This document shows positions 1 through 8,897 of a DNA stretch of 64,000 nucleotides, one piece after another. A model generated the notes under the pieces. That model ran no database searches. It was not told the DNA's origin and saw only the letters and a program-made list of their open reading frames with translations. Within the stretch, counting starts at the first letter, position 1; each line of letters opens with the position of its first letter. Origin of the DNA: DYFC01 sp041658585. Lineage in GTDB: Bacteria > Nitrospirota > Thermodesulfovibrionia > Thermodesulfovibrionales > SM23-35. Where the stretch lies: positions 85,523 through 149,522 of the forward strand of contig JBAZZX010000001.1 of assembly GCA_041658585.1 (NCBI GenBank), written 5' to 3'. The position numbers were made by a program, and so were the translations under genes.

Positions 1-2
1 AA

Positions 3-539
3 ATATCGATTGACTCGGCAACTCTTATGAATAAAGGCCTCGAGGTCATAGAGGCCCGGCGCCTGTTTAATCTCTCTCCCAAAAACATCGACGTCCTCAT
101 CCACCCGCAGAGCATCGTCCATTCTATGGTGGAGTTTAACGACCGGAGCCTCCTTGCGCAGCTTTCAGTCCCTGATATGAAAGGCCCTATAGCATATGCC
201 CTGACATATCCGCAAAGGCTGAATAATGTCCTTAATGACCTCTCATTGCATGAGATCGGGACCCTCACGTTTCAGAAACCGGACACGGGGAGATTTCCAT
301 GTCTCTCTTACGCATATTATGCTCTTGAGGCTGAAGGCACGATGCCTGCCGTTCTGAATGCCGCAAACGAGGTCGCGGTGCATGCATTTCTCAAAGGTTC
401 AATCAGGTTCAGTGAAATACCTGTTATAATTAAGAAGACGATGGACAACCATTCTGTAATGCCTGATACGGACCTCGAGGTAGTGCTCGAGGCCGACAGA
501 TGGGCAAGAAAAAAAGCGGAGGAATTTATTAAAGGATGA
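3..539 (+). CDS. dxr: 1-deoxy-D-xylulose 5-phosphate reductoisomerase, C-terminal part
   Basis: This is the C-terminal 178 codons of Dxr (IspC), which converts DXP to 2-C-methyl-D-erythritol 4-phosphate with NADPH in the cytoplasmic MEP isoprenoid pathway. The frame is open from base 3, upstream of the first ATG at 27. The residues just before that ATG read ISIDSATL and continue into MNKGLEVIEA, the conserved Dxr active-site stretch, so the start lies outside the window. Later landmarks are HPQSIVHSMVEF and NAANEVAV. The stop TGA overlaps the rseP ATG (ATGA). The dxr-rseP order is common in bacteria and points to one transcript. Confidence 0.95.
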   Translation: MSIDSATLMNKGLEVIEARRLFNLSPKNIDVLIHPQSIVHSMVEFNDRSLLAQLSVPDMKGPIAYALTYPQRLNNVLNDLSLHEIGTLTFQKPDTGRFPCLSYAYYALEAEGTMPAVLNAANEVAVHAFLKGSIRFSEIPVIIKKTMDNHSVMPDTDLEVVLEADRWARKKAEEFIKG

Positions 540-1609
540 GCATTTTATCTGCAATATTACTTTTGGGCGTTACTATTTTTATCCACGAACTCGGACATTT
601 TCTATTTGCAAAACTGCTGAAGGTCAGGGTCCAGAAATTCTCGCTCGGTTTCGGACCGAAAATCATCGGGAAACAGTATGGAGACACCGAATACCTTATT
701 TCAGCCATACCTTTCGGCGGATATGTGAAAATGCTCGGTGAAACGACGGAGAATGAACTGACGGAGGAAGAGAAACCTTTTGCATTTAATTTTCAGTCTC
801 TCTGGAAACGGTTTGCCATCATCTTTGCGGGTCCGTTTTTCAATATAGTATTTGCAACGATTATCTTTTTCTTCAGCTTTCTTAACGGTCTGCCGGTCTT
901 GCTGCCGGAGATCGGGGCCGTAATGCCGGACACGCCGGCGGAAAATGCGGGGCTTATCAAGGGTGACAGGATAATAGAAATAGACGGCAAAGCTTTGACC
1001 CAATGGGATGAGATGACGGATATAATCCGCAACAGCCCGGGCAAACCTCTTAATCTCAAGATCATTAGGGGCGATAATACGCTTCAGATGTCCGTAACTC
1101 CGGAGAAAAAGAAAATCAAGAATCTCTTCGGTGAAGAAAAAGAGGCCGGACTGATAGGCATACAGCCATCCGGCAACACGATTGTTAAAACAGAGTCCGT
1201 TGCAGACGCCTTCAGGGACAGCGTTGTAAGGACCGTCGAGATCTCGGAATTAACGGTTGTGTCCGTAATAAAGCTTGTACAGAGAGTTATCCCCATGGAC
1301 ACGGTAGGCGGCCCAATTATGATCGTACAAATGGCGGGCGAACAGGCGTCAAGGGGCGCCTTGAATTTTTTCATCTTCATGGCAATTATCAACATCAATC
1401 TCGGTATAGTCAACCTTTTCCCTATTCCGATACTTGACGGCGGGCATATTCTGTTTATAGGCCTCGAGGCCGTAAGAAAAAAACCCCTCAGCGAGAAATT
1501 CATCTCCGTCAGTCAGAAGGTCGGCCTCGCAATCCTGCTTACTCTCATGGTCGTTGTGATCTATAATGATATTTTAAGATTGATCACCGGTAAACAATTC
1601 CCGCAATGA
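536..1609 (+). CDS. rseP: RIP metalloprotease RseP (site-2 protease family)
   Basis: Inner-membrane zinc metalloprotease that cuts membrane-spanning anti-sigma factors and signal peptides. It has 357 residues, normal for RseP. The zinc motif HELGH is at residues 17-21 inside the first membrane segment, a single PDZ domain follows at about 125-195 (PAENAGLIKGDRI), and the C-terminal NLFPIPILDGGH motif near residue 299 supplies the third metal ligand. E. coli RseP has two PDZ domains; here only one is clear. It overlaps dxr by 4 bases and the Nudix gene by 4 bases, so it sits in a tightly coupled operon. Confidence 0.95.
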   Translation: MSILSAILLLGVTIFIHELGHFLFAKLLKVRVQKFSLGFGPKIIGKQYGDTEYLISAIPFGGYVKMLGETTENELTEEEKPFAFNFQSLWKRFAIIFAGPFFNIVFATIIFFFSFLNGLPVLLPEIGAVMPDTPAENAGLIKGDRIIEIDGKALTQWDEMTDIIRNSPGKPLNLKIIRGDNTLQMSVTPEKKKIKNLFGEEKEAGLIGIQPSGNTIVKTESVADAFRDSVVRTVEISELTVVSVIKLVQRVIPMDTVGGPIMIVQMAGEQASRGALNFFIFMAIININLGIVNLFPIPILDGGHILFIGLEAVRKKPLSEKFISVSQKVGLAILLTLMVVVIYNDILRLITGKQFPQ

Positions 1610-2052
1610 AACCCGCGACGTTAAAATCTCTGACGTCTTCAGGCGGGGTCATCTTCAACCGGCATGACGACAATGTCGACGTGGCCCTTATAGGAATAAA
1701 AAGCGGAGGCGCCTGGTGTCTTCCAAAAGGCGCTATCAATAAAGGGGAGGCGCCTGAAAATACCGCAATCAGAGAAGTCTCGGAAGAGACCGGCCTGCAA
1801 GGCAGGATCATTGAAAAACTCGGCGAAATCACATACTGGTTCTATTTAAAGAGCGAAAATGCAAAATGCAAGAAGACCGTATACTTTTATCTTATGGAAT
1901 ATGAAAACGGAGATTTTGCCGACCATGACCGGGAAGCAGACAGCGCATCCTGGTTCCCTATTGATGAGGCAATAAATAAGGTCTATTATAAAGGTGAAAA
2001 AGAAATGTTGAAACTTGCAAGGGGTAAACTCATTAATGGTCATCAGCCGTAA
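1606..2052 (+). CDS. Nudix hydrolase
   Basis: Predicted cytoplasmic Nudix hydrolase of 148 residues, close to the size of diadenosine-polyphosphate hydrolases. The Nudix box is complete at about residues 45-67: G-x5-E-x7-REVSEETG, with the catalytic REUxEE core. The N-terminal beta strands (SSGGVIFNR) and the WCLPKG sequence just before the box are typical of the Ap4A/Ap6A hydrolase branch, but the substrate cannot be read from sequence. It starts inside the rseP stop (ATGA overlap), and its 3' end overlaps the start of rfaE2. Confidence 0.9.
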   Translation: MKPATLKSLTSSGGVIFNRHDDNVDVALIGIKSGGAWCLPKGAINKGEAPENTAIREVSEETGLQGRIIEKLGEITYWFYLKSENAKCKKTVYFYLMEYENGDFADHDREADSASWFPIDEAINKVYYKGEKEMLKLARGKLINGHQP

Positions 2053-2500
2053 GATTCTCGATCGGAGAAATTTAACTAATGCCGTTGAAAAAATAAAAAA
2101 TAACGGCGGCAAGATCGTCTTCACAAACGGCTGCTTTGACATTATCCACATCGGCCACATCCGGTATCTGAAAGAGGCAAAGACCCTTGGCGACATCCTT
2201 ATTGTAGGACTTAACTCCGACAGGTCCGTATCCGCCATAAAACCCGGCAGGCCCGTAAATCCCCAAGACCATAGGGCCGAGGTATTGGCGTCTCTTGAAA
2301 TGGTAGACCATGTCGTCCTCTTCGATGAAGAGACCCCCTATGAGTTGATCAGGCTGATTCGGCCCGATGTCCTCGTAAAAGGCGGGGACTGGAAAAAAGA
2401 AGATATAGTCGGCTCCGATATTGCAAAAGAGACACTGAGCCTCCCATACATTAAAGGCATTTCAACAACGGGAATCATTGCAAAGATAAAACAAATTTAA
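2036..2500 (+). CDS. rfaE2: D-glycero-beta-D-manno-heptose 1-phosphate adenylyltransferase
   Basis: Cytidylyltransferase-like enzyme that makes ADP-heptose for the LPS inner core (the C-terminal domain of HldE as a stand-alone protein). From the ATG at 2036 it has 154 residues. The nucleotide-binding signature TNGCFDIIHIGH is at about residues 30-41 (HIGH at 38-41), followed by GLNSDRSV and VKGGDW, all typical of RfaE domain II. A TTG at 2015 in the same frame is an alternative start; the AAGGGG upstream of 2036 favours the ATG. The first bases overlap the Nudix gene by 17 bases. No kinase domain (RfaE1) is in the window. Confidence 0.92.
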   Translation: MVISRKILDRRNLTNAVEKIKNNGGKIVFTNGCFDIIHIGHIRYLKEAKTLGDILIVGLNSDRSVSAIKPGRPVNPQDHRAEVLASLEMVDHVVLFDEETPYELIRLIRPDVLVKGGDWKKEDIVGSDIAKETLSLPYIKGISTTGIIAKIKQI

Positions 2501-2538
2501 TTTTCTACTTCAGCGGCCCTTTCATCAGCCGAATATCA

Positions 2539-3831
2539 TCAAACCCCCTGCATTTTAATTTTTTCTCTGACCCTGATAGTATTACCGTGGGCCTCTAGGC
2601 CTTCGGCATCTGCAATAGTCCTGACCGTCTTTGCAAGTCTCCTGAATCCCTTTTCGGTAAAACTCAGAAGGCTTGAACGTTTGATAAAATCATAAACGCC
2701 GAGCGGAGATGAAAAGCGTGCGGTACTGCCGGTCGGAAGGGTATGGTTAGGGCCTGCCGCATAATCACCTAACGCCTCAGGCGTCCATTCTCCGAGAAAT
2801 ATGGCGCCGGCATTCTTAATTATCGGCAGTAACTTATCAGGATTTTTCGTCATAACCTCAAGGTGCTCGGGCGCAATATCATTGGATATCCGGACGGCGG
2901 TCTTTATATCTTTTGTTATAATAATGGCTCCGTAGTTTTCGATGGATTTCAAGGCAATCTCTTTTCTTTTTAGCATATCGAGCCGGCTCTGAAGTTCTTT
3001 TTCAACGGCATCTGCAAGTATTTTTGAATCAGTGATCAAAACGGAAGACGCCAGTTCATCGTGTTCCGCCTGACTCAGCAAATCCGCGGCTGCAAAAACG
3101 GGGTTCGCCGAATTATCGGCAATAATCAGTATCTCGCTCGGCCCTGCAATCATATCGATGTCGACAAAGCCGAAGACCTTCTTCTTTGCGGTTGCTACAT
3201 AGATGTTGCCGGGACCGACAATCTTATCGACCTTCCTGACGGTCTTTGTTCCATAAGCCATTGCGGCAATGGCCTGCGCGCCGCCGATCCTGTACACCTC
3301 TTTTATGCCGAGCAAACTGATTGCAGCCATAACATTTGCATTAATTTCACCCCCCGGCGCAGGAACACAGACCGCTATCTCCTTTACGCCCGCGACCTGT
3401 GCAGGGATGACATTCATTAATACGGTCGATGGATATGAAGCCTTGCCTCCGGGAACATACACGCCGACCCGCTCAATCGGCCTTATTACCTGGCCGAGTA
3501 AAGCGCCGTTTTCGTAGAAAGACCAGGACTTTTCTTTCTGTTTTTCATGGAATGCCTTGATCCGTTTTGCGGCAATCTTCAGGGCTTTTAAAACCTCTTT
3601 ATCCGCCGTTGCCGCATATTTCGATATTTCTTTTGGCAGGATCCGTAATCGTTTCGTATTGAGACGGTCAAAAGCTTTCGTATATTTCAGGACCGCGCCG
3701 TCGCCATTGATCTTCACATCCCCAAGAATGGCGTCTACCCGCTGTTCAATCTCGGGACTAACGCCTGATGCGCGTTCCTTTAGGACCCGCAAAAAACCCG
3801 CTAATTCCTTTTTATTTCTTATTATTCTCAT
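2539..3831 (-). CDS. hisD: Histidinol dehydrogenase
   Basis: Catalyses the last two steps of histidine synthesis, oxidising L-histidinol to histidine with NAD. It has 430 residues, the usual HisD length. Landmarks are PGGKASYPSTVLMN (about 120-135), GPGNIYV, DMIAGPSEILIIAD (about 225-240), the zinc/substrate segment LSQAEHDE and the C-terminal PEHLEVM and AGPNHTLPT. It converges on rfaE2 with a gap of only 38 bases and no obvious terminator hairpin. hisG lies 13 kb away, so the his genes are scattered. Upstream (3840-3889) is a short E2 repeat. Confidence 0.96.
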   Translation of the reverse strand: MRIIRNKKELAGFLRVLKERASGVSPEIEQRVDAILGDVKINGDGAVLKYTKAFDRLNTKRLRILPKEISKYAATADKEVLKALKIAAKRIKAFHEKQKEKSWSFYENGALLGQVIRPIERVGVYVPGGKASYPSTVLMNVIPAQVAGVKEIAVCVPAPGGEINANVMAAISLLGIKEVYRIGGAQAIAAMAYGTKTVRKVDKIVGPGNIYVATAKKKVFGFVDIDMIAGPSEILIIADNSANPVFAAADLLSQAEHDELASSVLITDSKILADAVEKELQSRLDMLKRKEIALKSIENYGAIIITKDIKTAVRISNDIAPEHLEVMTKNPDKLLPIIKNAGAIFLGEWTPEALGDYAAGPNHTLPTGSTARFSSPLGVYDFIKRSSLLSFTEKGFRRLAKTVRTIADAEGLEAHGNTIRVREKIKMQGV

Positions 3832-3839
3832 TTGTTATC

Positions 3840-3889
3840 CTAAACGTTGCAAAACAAGATCTTAATTTGTCATTTTATGCAACCGATGG
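3840..3889. repeat. E2 repeat, short form
   Basis: The outer arms of E2 (CCTAAACGTTGCAAAACA and TTTTATGCAACCGATG) are joined directly, without the roughly 150-bp interior seen at 35098 and 39774. Only three bases (GTC) stand where the inner element would be. Compare the other short form at 38594-38650. Confidence 0.7.
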
Positions 3890-3920
3890 GTTAATTATAT
3901 ATCATTCCGACTATTTCTTA

Positions 3921-3978
3921 AAATCCCCCTCTACGAGTCGTAGACCTAACCCCGCTTTGCCGAAGGGAGAATCTTAAC
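3921..3978. repeat. CCCTC-rich intergenic repeat fragment
   Basis: AAATCCCCCTC, then ACCTAACCCC and AAGGGAG, resembles the left part of the CCCTCC/GGGGAG elements at 6629-6768 and 34876-35075. It lies between the short E2 copy and the 151-bp inverted-repeat element. Confidence 0.4.
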
Positions 3979-4005
3979 CCGAAAGATATAATTAAACTGT
4001 CATAG

Positions 4006-4156
4006 AAACTGCGGATGTCTAAAATAAATTTATTTTTCGATACCATAGTGTACTTATATAGATGTGTTACCAAAATATTTTCATGCAATTACCATGAACT
4101 ATCTGTTTAAATAAAATCATCGAGTTAAATAAATTTATTTTAGACATCCGCAGTTT
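4006..4156. repeat. 151-bp inverted-repeat (MITE-like) element
   Basis: Bases 4006-4035 and 4127-4156 are a perfect 30-base inverted repeat starting AAACTGCGGATGTCTAAAAT. The 91-base interior is AT-rich and carries no convincing ORF. No target-site duplication is obvious, and no second copy occurs in this window. Confidence 0.7.
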
Positions 4157-4174
4157 TTGAGCTAATAGGGGTTT

Positions 4175-6526
4175 TCATCGAGTATTTTTAATCAACAGTT
4201 TATCTAATCTTGTTTTGGCCTCCTGATTTGCAGGAGCGATGCTTAAGGCCTTTCCGTATTCCTCCTCTGCCTTGTCATTTTTACCGAGTTTTTCATATAT
4301 CTCAGCGGTGCGGATCCTGACTCCTGCATCCCCGGGCAGCATTTCAATCGCCTTTCTCATGATCTGCAACGCCTCTTCGTTCCCGCCTTTTTTTAGGTAA
4401 TAGTTGCAAACCTGATAAAAATACGACGGCGAGACAAGTCCCTCATTTCTCAGATACTTCAGGGAGTTGAGATACGATTCTTCCGCCATCCTTTCATTCC
4501 CTGTTCGGTAAAGATAGTCTGCAAAAAGCTGATGCGGCCCTACTCTGTCAGGAAGCGCGCCTGATATCTCTCCATCACCGAGATTATTGAGTATCATAAG
4601 AGTTATATATTCTCTTGTTTTTTCCGGCTCTAAAGATATCGCCTGCCTGATAATTCGTATGCCGTCATCCCTTCTCTCCATGGAAAACAGCCATAAAGCG
4701 TATCTCTTGTACCTTGCAGTATTACGGACTTCATAGATAATGCCTGCTCGCAGCAATTCTTCGCCGGCTTCATCAGGTTTAAGTTCGGACAGGATAAGGC
4801 CGAGTCTCTGCAGGTATTCTCCGCCTGTCGGATTCAGTTCAACAGCCCTGGTGTAATGATGCAGGGCGGCCTGATCATTCGATAGAAGCCGCTCTATATT
4901 TGCGACTCCATAATGATATTTCGCCTCAAGGGGATCACACAGGGCCGCCATATATGCGGCATGTTTCATATTGTTCAGGTCCTGTTTGGTTGTATCGTCC
5001 CGCAGTTTTACATCCCTGATCTTCATAAAGAATAAACCGCTTGCAAGGACTCCGGCGTTAAAAATAAGAACCGCCGCCAGCAGAATGCCGATAAATGCAG
5101 TTAGGACCTTTGCCGGCAGTTTTTTCTTTTGCAGGTAGGTATCGTTCAGACCCTCCCTCATCCGCGTGTTGGCCGCTGAAACGGACAGTCCCAGGAGGAA
5201 GAAGAGATAAAGGCCGTTTGCGCCTATATGCAGGTTGAAGTCGGTAAGACTGTGCATGGAAAGAGCGAGTATGCCGGTAACGGAAGCTATAAACAGATAA
5301 ATTGAATAGACTTCCCGTCTTTTGCGAAAGGCTGAGAATATCTTATAGGCAAAGGCAAGTATGAACCATAGAACGATAAGACAGGCTACGGCACCTCCGT
5401 CTGAAAGAAATTCAATATAGTCATTATGGGAATGGCTTGCAATCGCATCACCGGGGATGGTCCTGTATTTCGGATAGATGTTTATGAAAGTGCCGAAACC
5501 CGTTCCTGTCAGCGGAAAGTCGCCTATAATATTCAGGCCGTCCTTCCATACCTGAAGTCTCATTTCCGAAATATCGCCCTGGGCATTTTTCAATGTCCCG
5601 AACCGTTCAAATATAGGGCTCCATCCGAACCATCCGACAGAGAGGACTATTAGAATACCGATAACAATAATGATGACCGCCCTCTTTTTGTCGTCCCCTT
5701 TAGAGAGGAACATCAGTCCGAAAAAAACCATCGACAAACAGAGGCTGACTATACCGCTCCGCGAGAGGGTCAGGAAGACGGAGGTAGCGGTCAGCACGGC
5801 GGAAAAACCAAGCAGCATATAAATATTGGTCGCCTGCCTGTTGAAGAGAGCAGAAACTTTCTCACGGAATGATCTGCGGAAAACCTGCGGTTTATAGAAA
5901 AGAAAAAGTCCGAGGATCAAAGGGAAGAGCATCTCCATAAGACCGGCATAATGATTCCGGTTCACATAAGGTCCGAACATGGAACCTCCCTTTGTCAATT
6001 CCCGGGCCCAGTAGATTTTATTATTCGGGATAAAATGCTGCAGTATTGCAAAGAAAGACAGCACAGAGGCAAAAATAATGACGACGGCAACCGTTTTTTT
6101 CAGCGCCTCCTTTTTTGTGAAGAGCTGAACGGTAAGAACATAAAATATAATATAGGATGCGATCCTGAAAAATTCCATCAGGGTCGCTTTTTTGTTTATG
6201 GAAAGAGACATCCACGCTTCCGGTTGAACGACAAGGACTGTCTCTTTATAGAGTCGATAGGTCTCAGGCGACACTTTTCTTGCAATCTCCTGCGGCAGGG
6301 GAACAAGCTGCAGAAGGATATAGATCAGAAAAAACAGGAGCGGCAGGACTCCCGGTGTTTCATAAAGAAAACCTTGTTTTTGCCTTGCAGCGCCGATCAG
6401 GATCAGCAGGAATGCAAAGACTGTGCAAGTCTCCATTACGGTAAACGACCAACTCTCAACGGTCCCGAAAGCAAGGGGAGAAAATAAGAGGATAAAGATG
6501 AAGAGACCGAAGACGGCTTTCGTCAT
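4175..6526 (-). CDS. O-antigen ligase/polymerase family membrane protein with TPR C-terminus
   Basis: Large polytopic inner-membrane protein of 783 residues. About twelve hydrophobic segments fill residues 1-500, with the Wzy_C/O-antigen-ligase-like loop around 330-365 (LTGTGFGTFINIYPKYR then SHSHNDYIEFLSDGG). From about 540 to the end are tetratricopeptide repeats (for example LNPTGGEYLQRLGL and KNDKAEEEYGKALSIAP). Proteins of this build polymerise or ligate polysaccharide repeat units at the periplasmic face. It is last in the minus-strand polysaccharide block, separated from the Wzc-like gene by a repeat. Its ATG overlaps the TGA of a truncated upstream frame (ATGA). Confidence 0.85.
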   Translation of the reverse strand: MTKAVFGLFIFILLFSPLAFGTVESWSFTVMETCTVFAFLLILIGAARQKQGFLYETPGVLPLLFFLIYILLQLVPLPQEIARKVSPETYRLYKETVLVVQPEAWMSLSINKKATLMEFFRIASYIIFYVLTVQLFTKKEALKKTVAVVIIFASVLSFFAILQHFIPNNKIYWARELTKGGSMFGPYVNRNHYAGLMEMLFPLILGLFLFYKPQVFRRSFREKVSALFNRQATNIYMLLGFSAVLTATSVFLTLSRSGIVSLCLSMVFFGLMFLSKGDDKKRAVIIIVIGILIVLSVGWFGWSPIFERFGTLKNAQGDISEMRLQVWKDGLNIIGDFPLTGTGFGTFINIYPKYRTIPGDAIASHSHNDYIEFLSDGGAVACLIVLWFILAFAYKIFSAFRKRREVYSIYLFIASVTGILALSMHSLTDFNLHIGANGLYLFFLLGLSVSAANTRMREGLNDTYLQKKKLPAKVLTAFIGILLAAVLIFNAGVLASGLFFMKIRDVKLRDDTTKQDLNNMKHAAYMAALCDPLEAKYHYGVANIERLLSNDQAALHHYTRAVELNPTGGEYLQRLGLILSELKPDEAGEELLRAGIIYEVRNTARYKRYALWLFSMERRDDGIRIIRQAISLEPEKTREYITLMILNNLGDGEISGALPDRVGPHQLFADYLYRTGNERMAEESYLNSLKYLRNEGLVSPSYFYQVCNYYLKKGGNEEALQIMRKAIEMLPGDAGVRIRTAEIYEKLGKNDKAEEEYGKALSIAPANQEAKTRLDKLLIKNTR

Positions 6527-6619
6527 TTCCGGAAACTTTTTAAGCTCGGGGGTTCATACAGCATTTCTGCGGGTCTTCCTCTGCCGCCTTTTTCGGCTAA
6601 GAGTGTTTGGAGGAGATTT
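6523..6619 (-). pseudogene. 3' end of a truncated gene upstream of the O-antigen ligase gene
   Basis: The minus strand reads 31 codons (ending AEMLYEPPSLKSFRK) to a TGA that overlaps the ligase start codon as ATGA, the usual sign of translational coupling. The frame is closed upstream by a stop at about 6620, exactly where the repeat at 6623-6775 begins. I read it as the remnant of an operon gene removed when the repeat arrived or recombined. No family is recognised. Confidence 0.35.
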
Positions 6620-6622
6620 TAT

Positions 6623-6775
6623 TATTAACAGTCTCATAATAATGACAACATTATTTATAAAATCCCTCCCAACCTCCCTTTACTAAAGGGAGGATTTATA
6701 CCCCTCTTTGGCAAAGAGGGGTAAGGGGAGATTTTCTGATTTATGTAAATTTAATTTCACTCTTCAATATAGGGT
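6623..6775. repeat. CCCTCC/GGGGAG intergenic repeat (family E3)
   Basis: It shares the opening ATTAACAGTCTCATAATA, then GACA.CATTATTTATAAAATC, with 34866-34915. It shares the closing GGGGAGATTTTCT.ATTTATG with 35047-35070. The interior contains two nested hairpins: CTCCCTTT...AAAGGGAG and CCCCTCTTTG...CAAAGAGGGG. Confidence 0.65.
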
Positions 6776-6784
6776 CACACATGC

Positions 6785-8893
6785 TTATGATTTTTTCGGA
6801 ACTTCCTTTTCAGCGGGATAATAATTGTAATATTTGTAATAATACTGATCGGCATTCTTCACGTCAAAGGCATTGATTACCAGTCCGAGGATATGAGTCT
6901 TGTTATCGTTCTCCCGCCTGCCCTCCAGTAATTTCAGCCCCCTGTTGACAATTTCATAAGTCGTCTTTCCGGACCTTGCCACGATTATCGTCCCGTCGAC
7001 GATCTTGCTTAGAATAAGGCCGTCGGTAACGGACATGAGGGGAGGCGAGTCCCATATGACAAGATCAAATCGTTCATTCAGGATACCCAGCAATCCGTTC
7101 ATCTTGTTAGATCCGAGGAGTTCGGAGGGATTCGGCGGTAAGGGTCCCGAAGGTATTACAGTGAGGTTTGTGATAGGGTTTTTAAAAATCGTATCGATGT
7201 CGGGAGTGGCGCCGGCCAGGTATGTGCTTAACCCGCTCAGATTATTCAGGCGGAAGATTTTATGAATACGCGGTTTCCTTAAGTCGCTGTCTATAAGAAG
7301 CACGGAATATCCGGACCGGGCAATGGTTATTGAAAGGTTGACGGAGGTTGCAGTCTTGCCCTCCCCTGGGCCCATGCTGGTCACAAGGATGTTCTTCGGG
7401 GGTCTTGAAGCGGACGAGAGTAAAATAGCAGTCCGTATGGTCTTGTAGCTTTCCGCAAAGACGGACTGCGGCTCTTTCAGGATGATCTCTTCAATGTTTT
7501 CATCTTTGGATTCCACCAAAGGCACTGTGCCTAAAACCGGGACGCCAAGCCGCATTTCGACGTCTTCCTGAGCTTTGATAGTATTGTCGAGATACTCAAA
7601 GAAAAAGGCCAAGCCGATGCCGCCGAATAGTCCCACAATAATACCGAGCAATATGTTTAGTCCTTTCCGCGGTTTTATGGGAGTGGATTCTTTTGCAGCT
7701 TTCTCGACAACCCATATGTTGACGGTCTGGACCTGCTCCGTCACACTCTGCTCTTTCATCTTCTTGATAAGGGCGTCATAAAGCTGCTTGTTTGTCTCAA
7801 CTTCTCTCGATAAAGTCCCGTATTGCACAAACTTCTCGTTGAGGTTGAGCGCCTCGGCCTTGGTGCTTGAAAGAGTTTGCCTGAGCGAATTCTCCTGAGA
7901 CCTTGCAAGTTCATATTCATTTCTGATAGAAGCTATGACCCTTCTGATTTCCTCTTCCTTCTTCCGCTCAAGAGCCTTAAGGTCTTCTTCACCCTTTATC
8001 ATCGCCGGGTGCTTCCTGCCGAACTTTTTGGAAAGCTCCTGAAGTTCCTGTTCCGCCTTAAGTATCTGCCCCCTTATTGACTGAACGCTCGGGTCGGATA
8101 CGATAGAATGTATCGTCTCGGCGTCTTTGATACCGATTCGTGAAACCTTATTGTACAGGCCCTCTATTTCTTTCCGTTTAGTTTCAGCCCTGATGAGCTG
8201 TGAATTAAACTCCGTGAGCTTTTCCGGGGTTATGGTAACCTTATCCTGAAGGGTAACGATATCGTTTGCCCGCGTATATTCCTGCAGGTCTTTTTCCGAT
8301 TTTTCCAGTTTTGCCTTCTCTTCCTCCGCCTTTTTTGTCATCCACTCAATGGAATACCTGGAGGCGCTCATCCTCATATCAAGGATCTCTTCCATGTAAG
8401 CCTTTGCGACCGTATTTGCAACCAGTGCGGCGAATTCCGGGTTTCCGGATAAAAAGCTGATACTCACAATCTTGCTGTTTTTCACGGGGCTGACAACGAT
8501 GCCGCCGCTGATAATGTCTGCCAGCAAATCGGCTTTTGTTTTGCCTCCTTCGGGAGACATGTTTTTCATGGAGCCTTTAAAATATGTTTCGTATGTATTT
8601 TCGAGCGAAAGCATCTTGACTACTTTCTGTGCAACAGACATGCCCTTGATAAGCTGATATTGAGTTTCATAAAACTCGGGTTCATACGGCATGGAATAAG
8701 GGTATGCCATTGAAAGGTTGGCGGGCTCGACTTTTTCTATCAATACCTTTGTTGAAGCCCTATAGACAGGTGAAGATGAGAGCGTGCCGATCAATACTAC
8801 TGCAAAGACGATGGCAAAAAAGGTATATACCGTGTACCTTCTTTTATAAACGATCTTTAGATAATCCCGTAAATGTATTTCTTGTTCTTGCAT
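6785..8893 (-). CDS. Polysaccharide chain-length regulator / tyrosine autokinase (Wzc type)
   Basis: Bacterial tyrosine kinase fused to a Wzz co-polymerase domain, 702 residues, controlling exopolysaccharide polymerisation and export at the inner membrane. The N-terminal Wzz domain has a membrane segment at about 20-40, a long periplasmic coiled coil (about 180-390) and a second membrane segment at about 415-437. The kinase half has Walker A (GPGEGKTATS, about 507-516), Walker A' (LLIDSDLRKPR) and Walker B (LVIWDSPP). The C-terminus carries the tyrosine cluster QYYYKYYNYY, the autophosphorylation site. It starts 4 bases after the Wza-like gene ends. Confidence 0.93.
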   Translation of the reverse strand: MQEQEIHLRDYLKIVYKRRYTVYTFFAIVFAVVLIGTLSSSPVYRASTKVLIEKVEPANLSMAYPYSMPYEPEFYETQYQLIKGMSVAQKVVKMLSLENTYETYFKGSMKNMSPEGGKTKADLLADIISGGIVVSPVKNSKIVSISFLSGNPEFAALVANTVAKAYMEEILDMRMSASRYSIEWMTKKAEEEKAKLEKSEKDLQEYTRANDIVTLQDKVTITPEKLTEFNSQLIRAETKRKEIEGLYNKVSRIGIKDAETIHSIVSDPSVQSIRGQILKAEQELQELSKKFGRKHPAMIKGEEDLKALERKKEEEIRRVIASIRNEYELARSQENSLRQTLSSTKAEALNLNEKFVQYGTLSREVETNKQLYDALIKKMKEQSVTEQVQTVNIWVVEKAAKESTPIKPRKGLNILLGIIVGLFGGIGLAFFFEYLDNTIKAQEDVEMRLGVPVLGTVPLVESKDENIEEIILKEPQSVFAESYKTIRTAILLSSASRPPKNILVTSMGPGEGKTATSVNLSITIARSGYSVLLIDSDLRKPRIHKIFRLNNLSGLSTYLAGATPDIDTIFKNPITNLTVIPSGPLPPNPSELLGSNKMNGLLGILNERFDLVIWDSPPLMSVTDGLILSKIVDGTIIVARSGKTTYEIVNRGLKLLEGRRENDNKTHILGLVINAFDVKNADQYYYKYYNYYPAEKEVPKKS

Positions 8894-8897
8894 ATAT

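Noticed and set aside
5951..6487. 178-codon + strand ORF inside the O-antigen ligase gene
   Set aside because: Antisense shadow with Cys/Lys/Arg-biased composition; the opposite strand encodes clear membrane helices and a Wzy_C loop.
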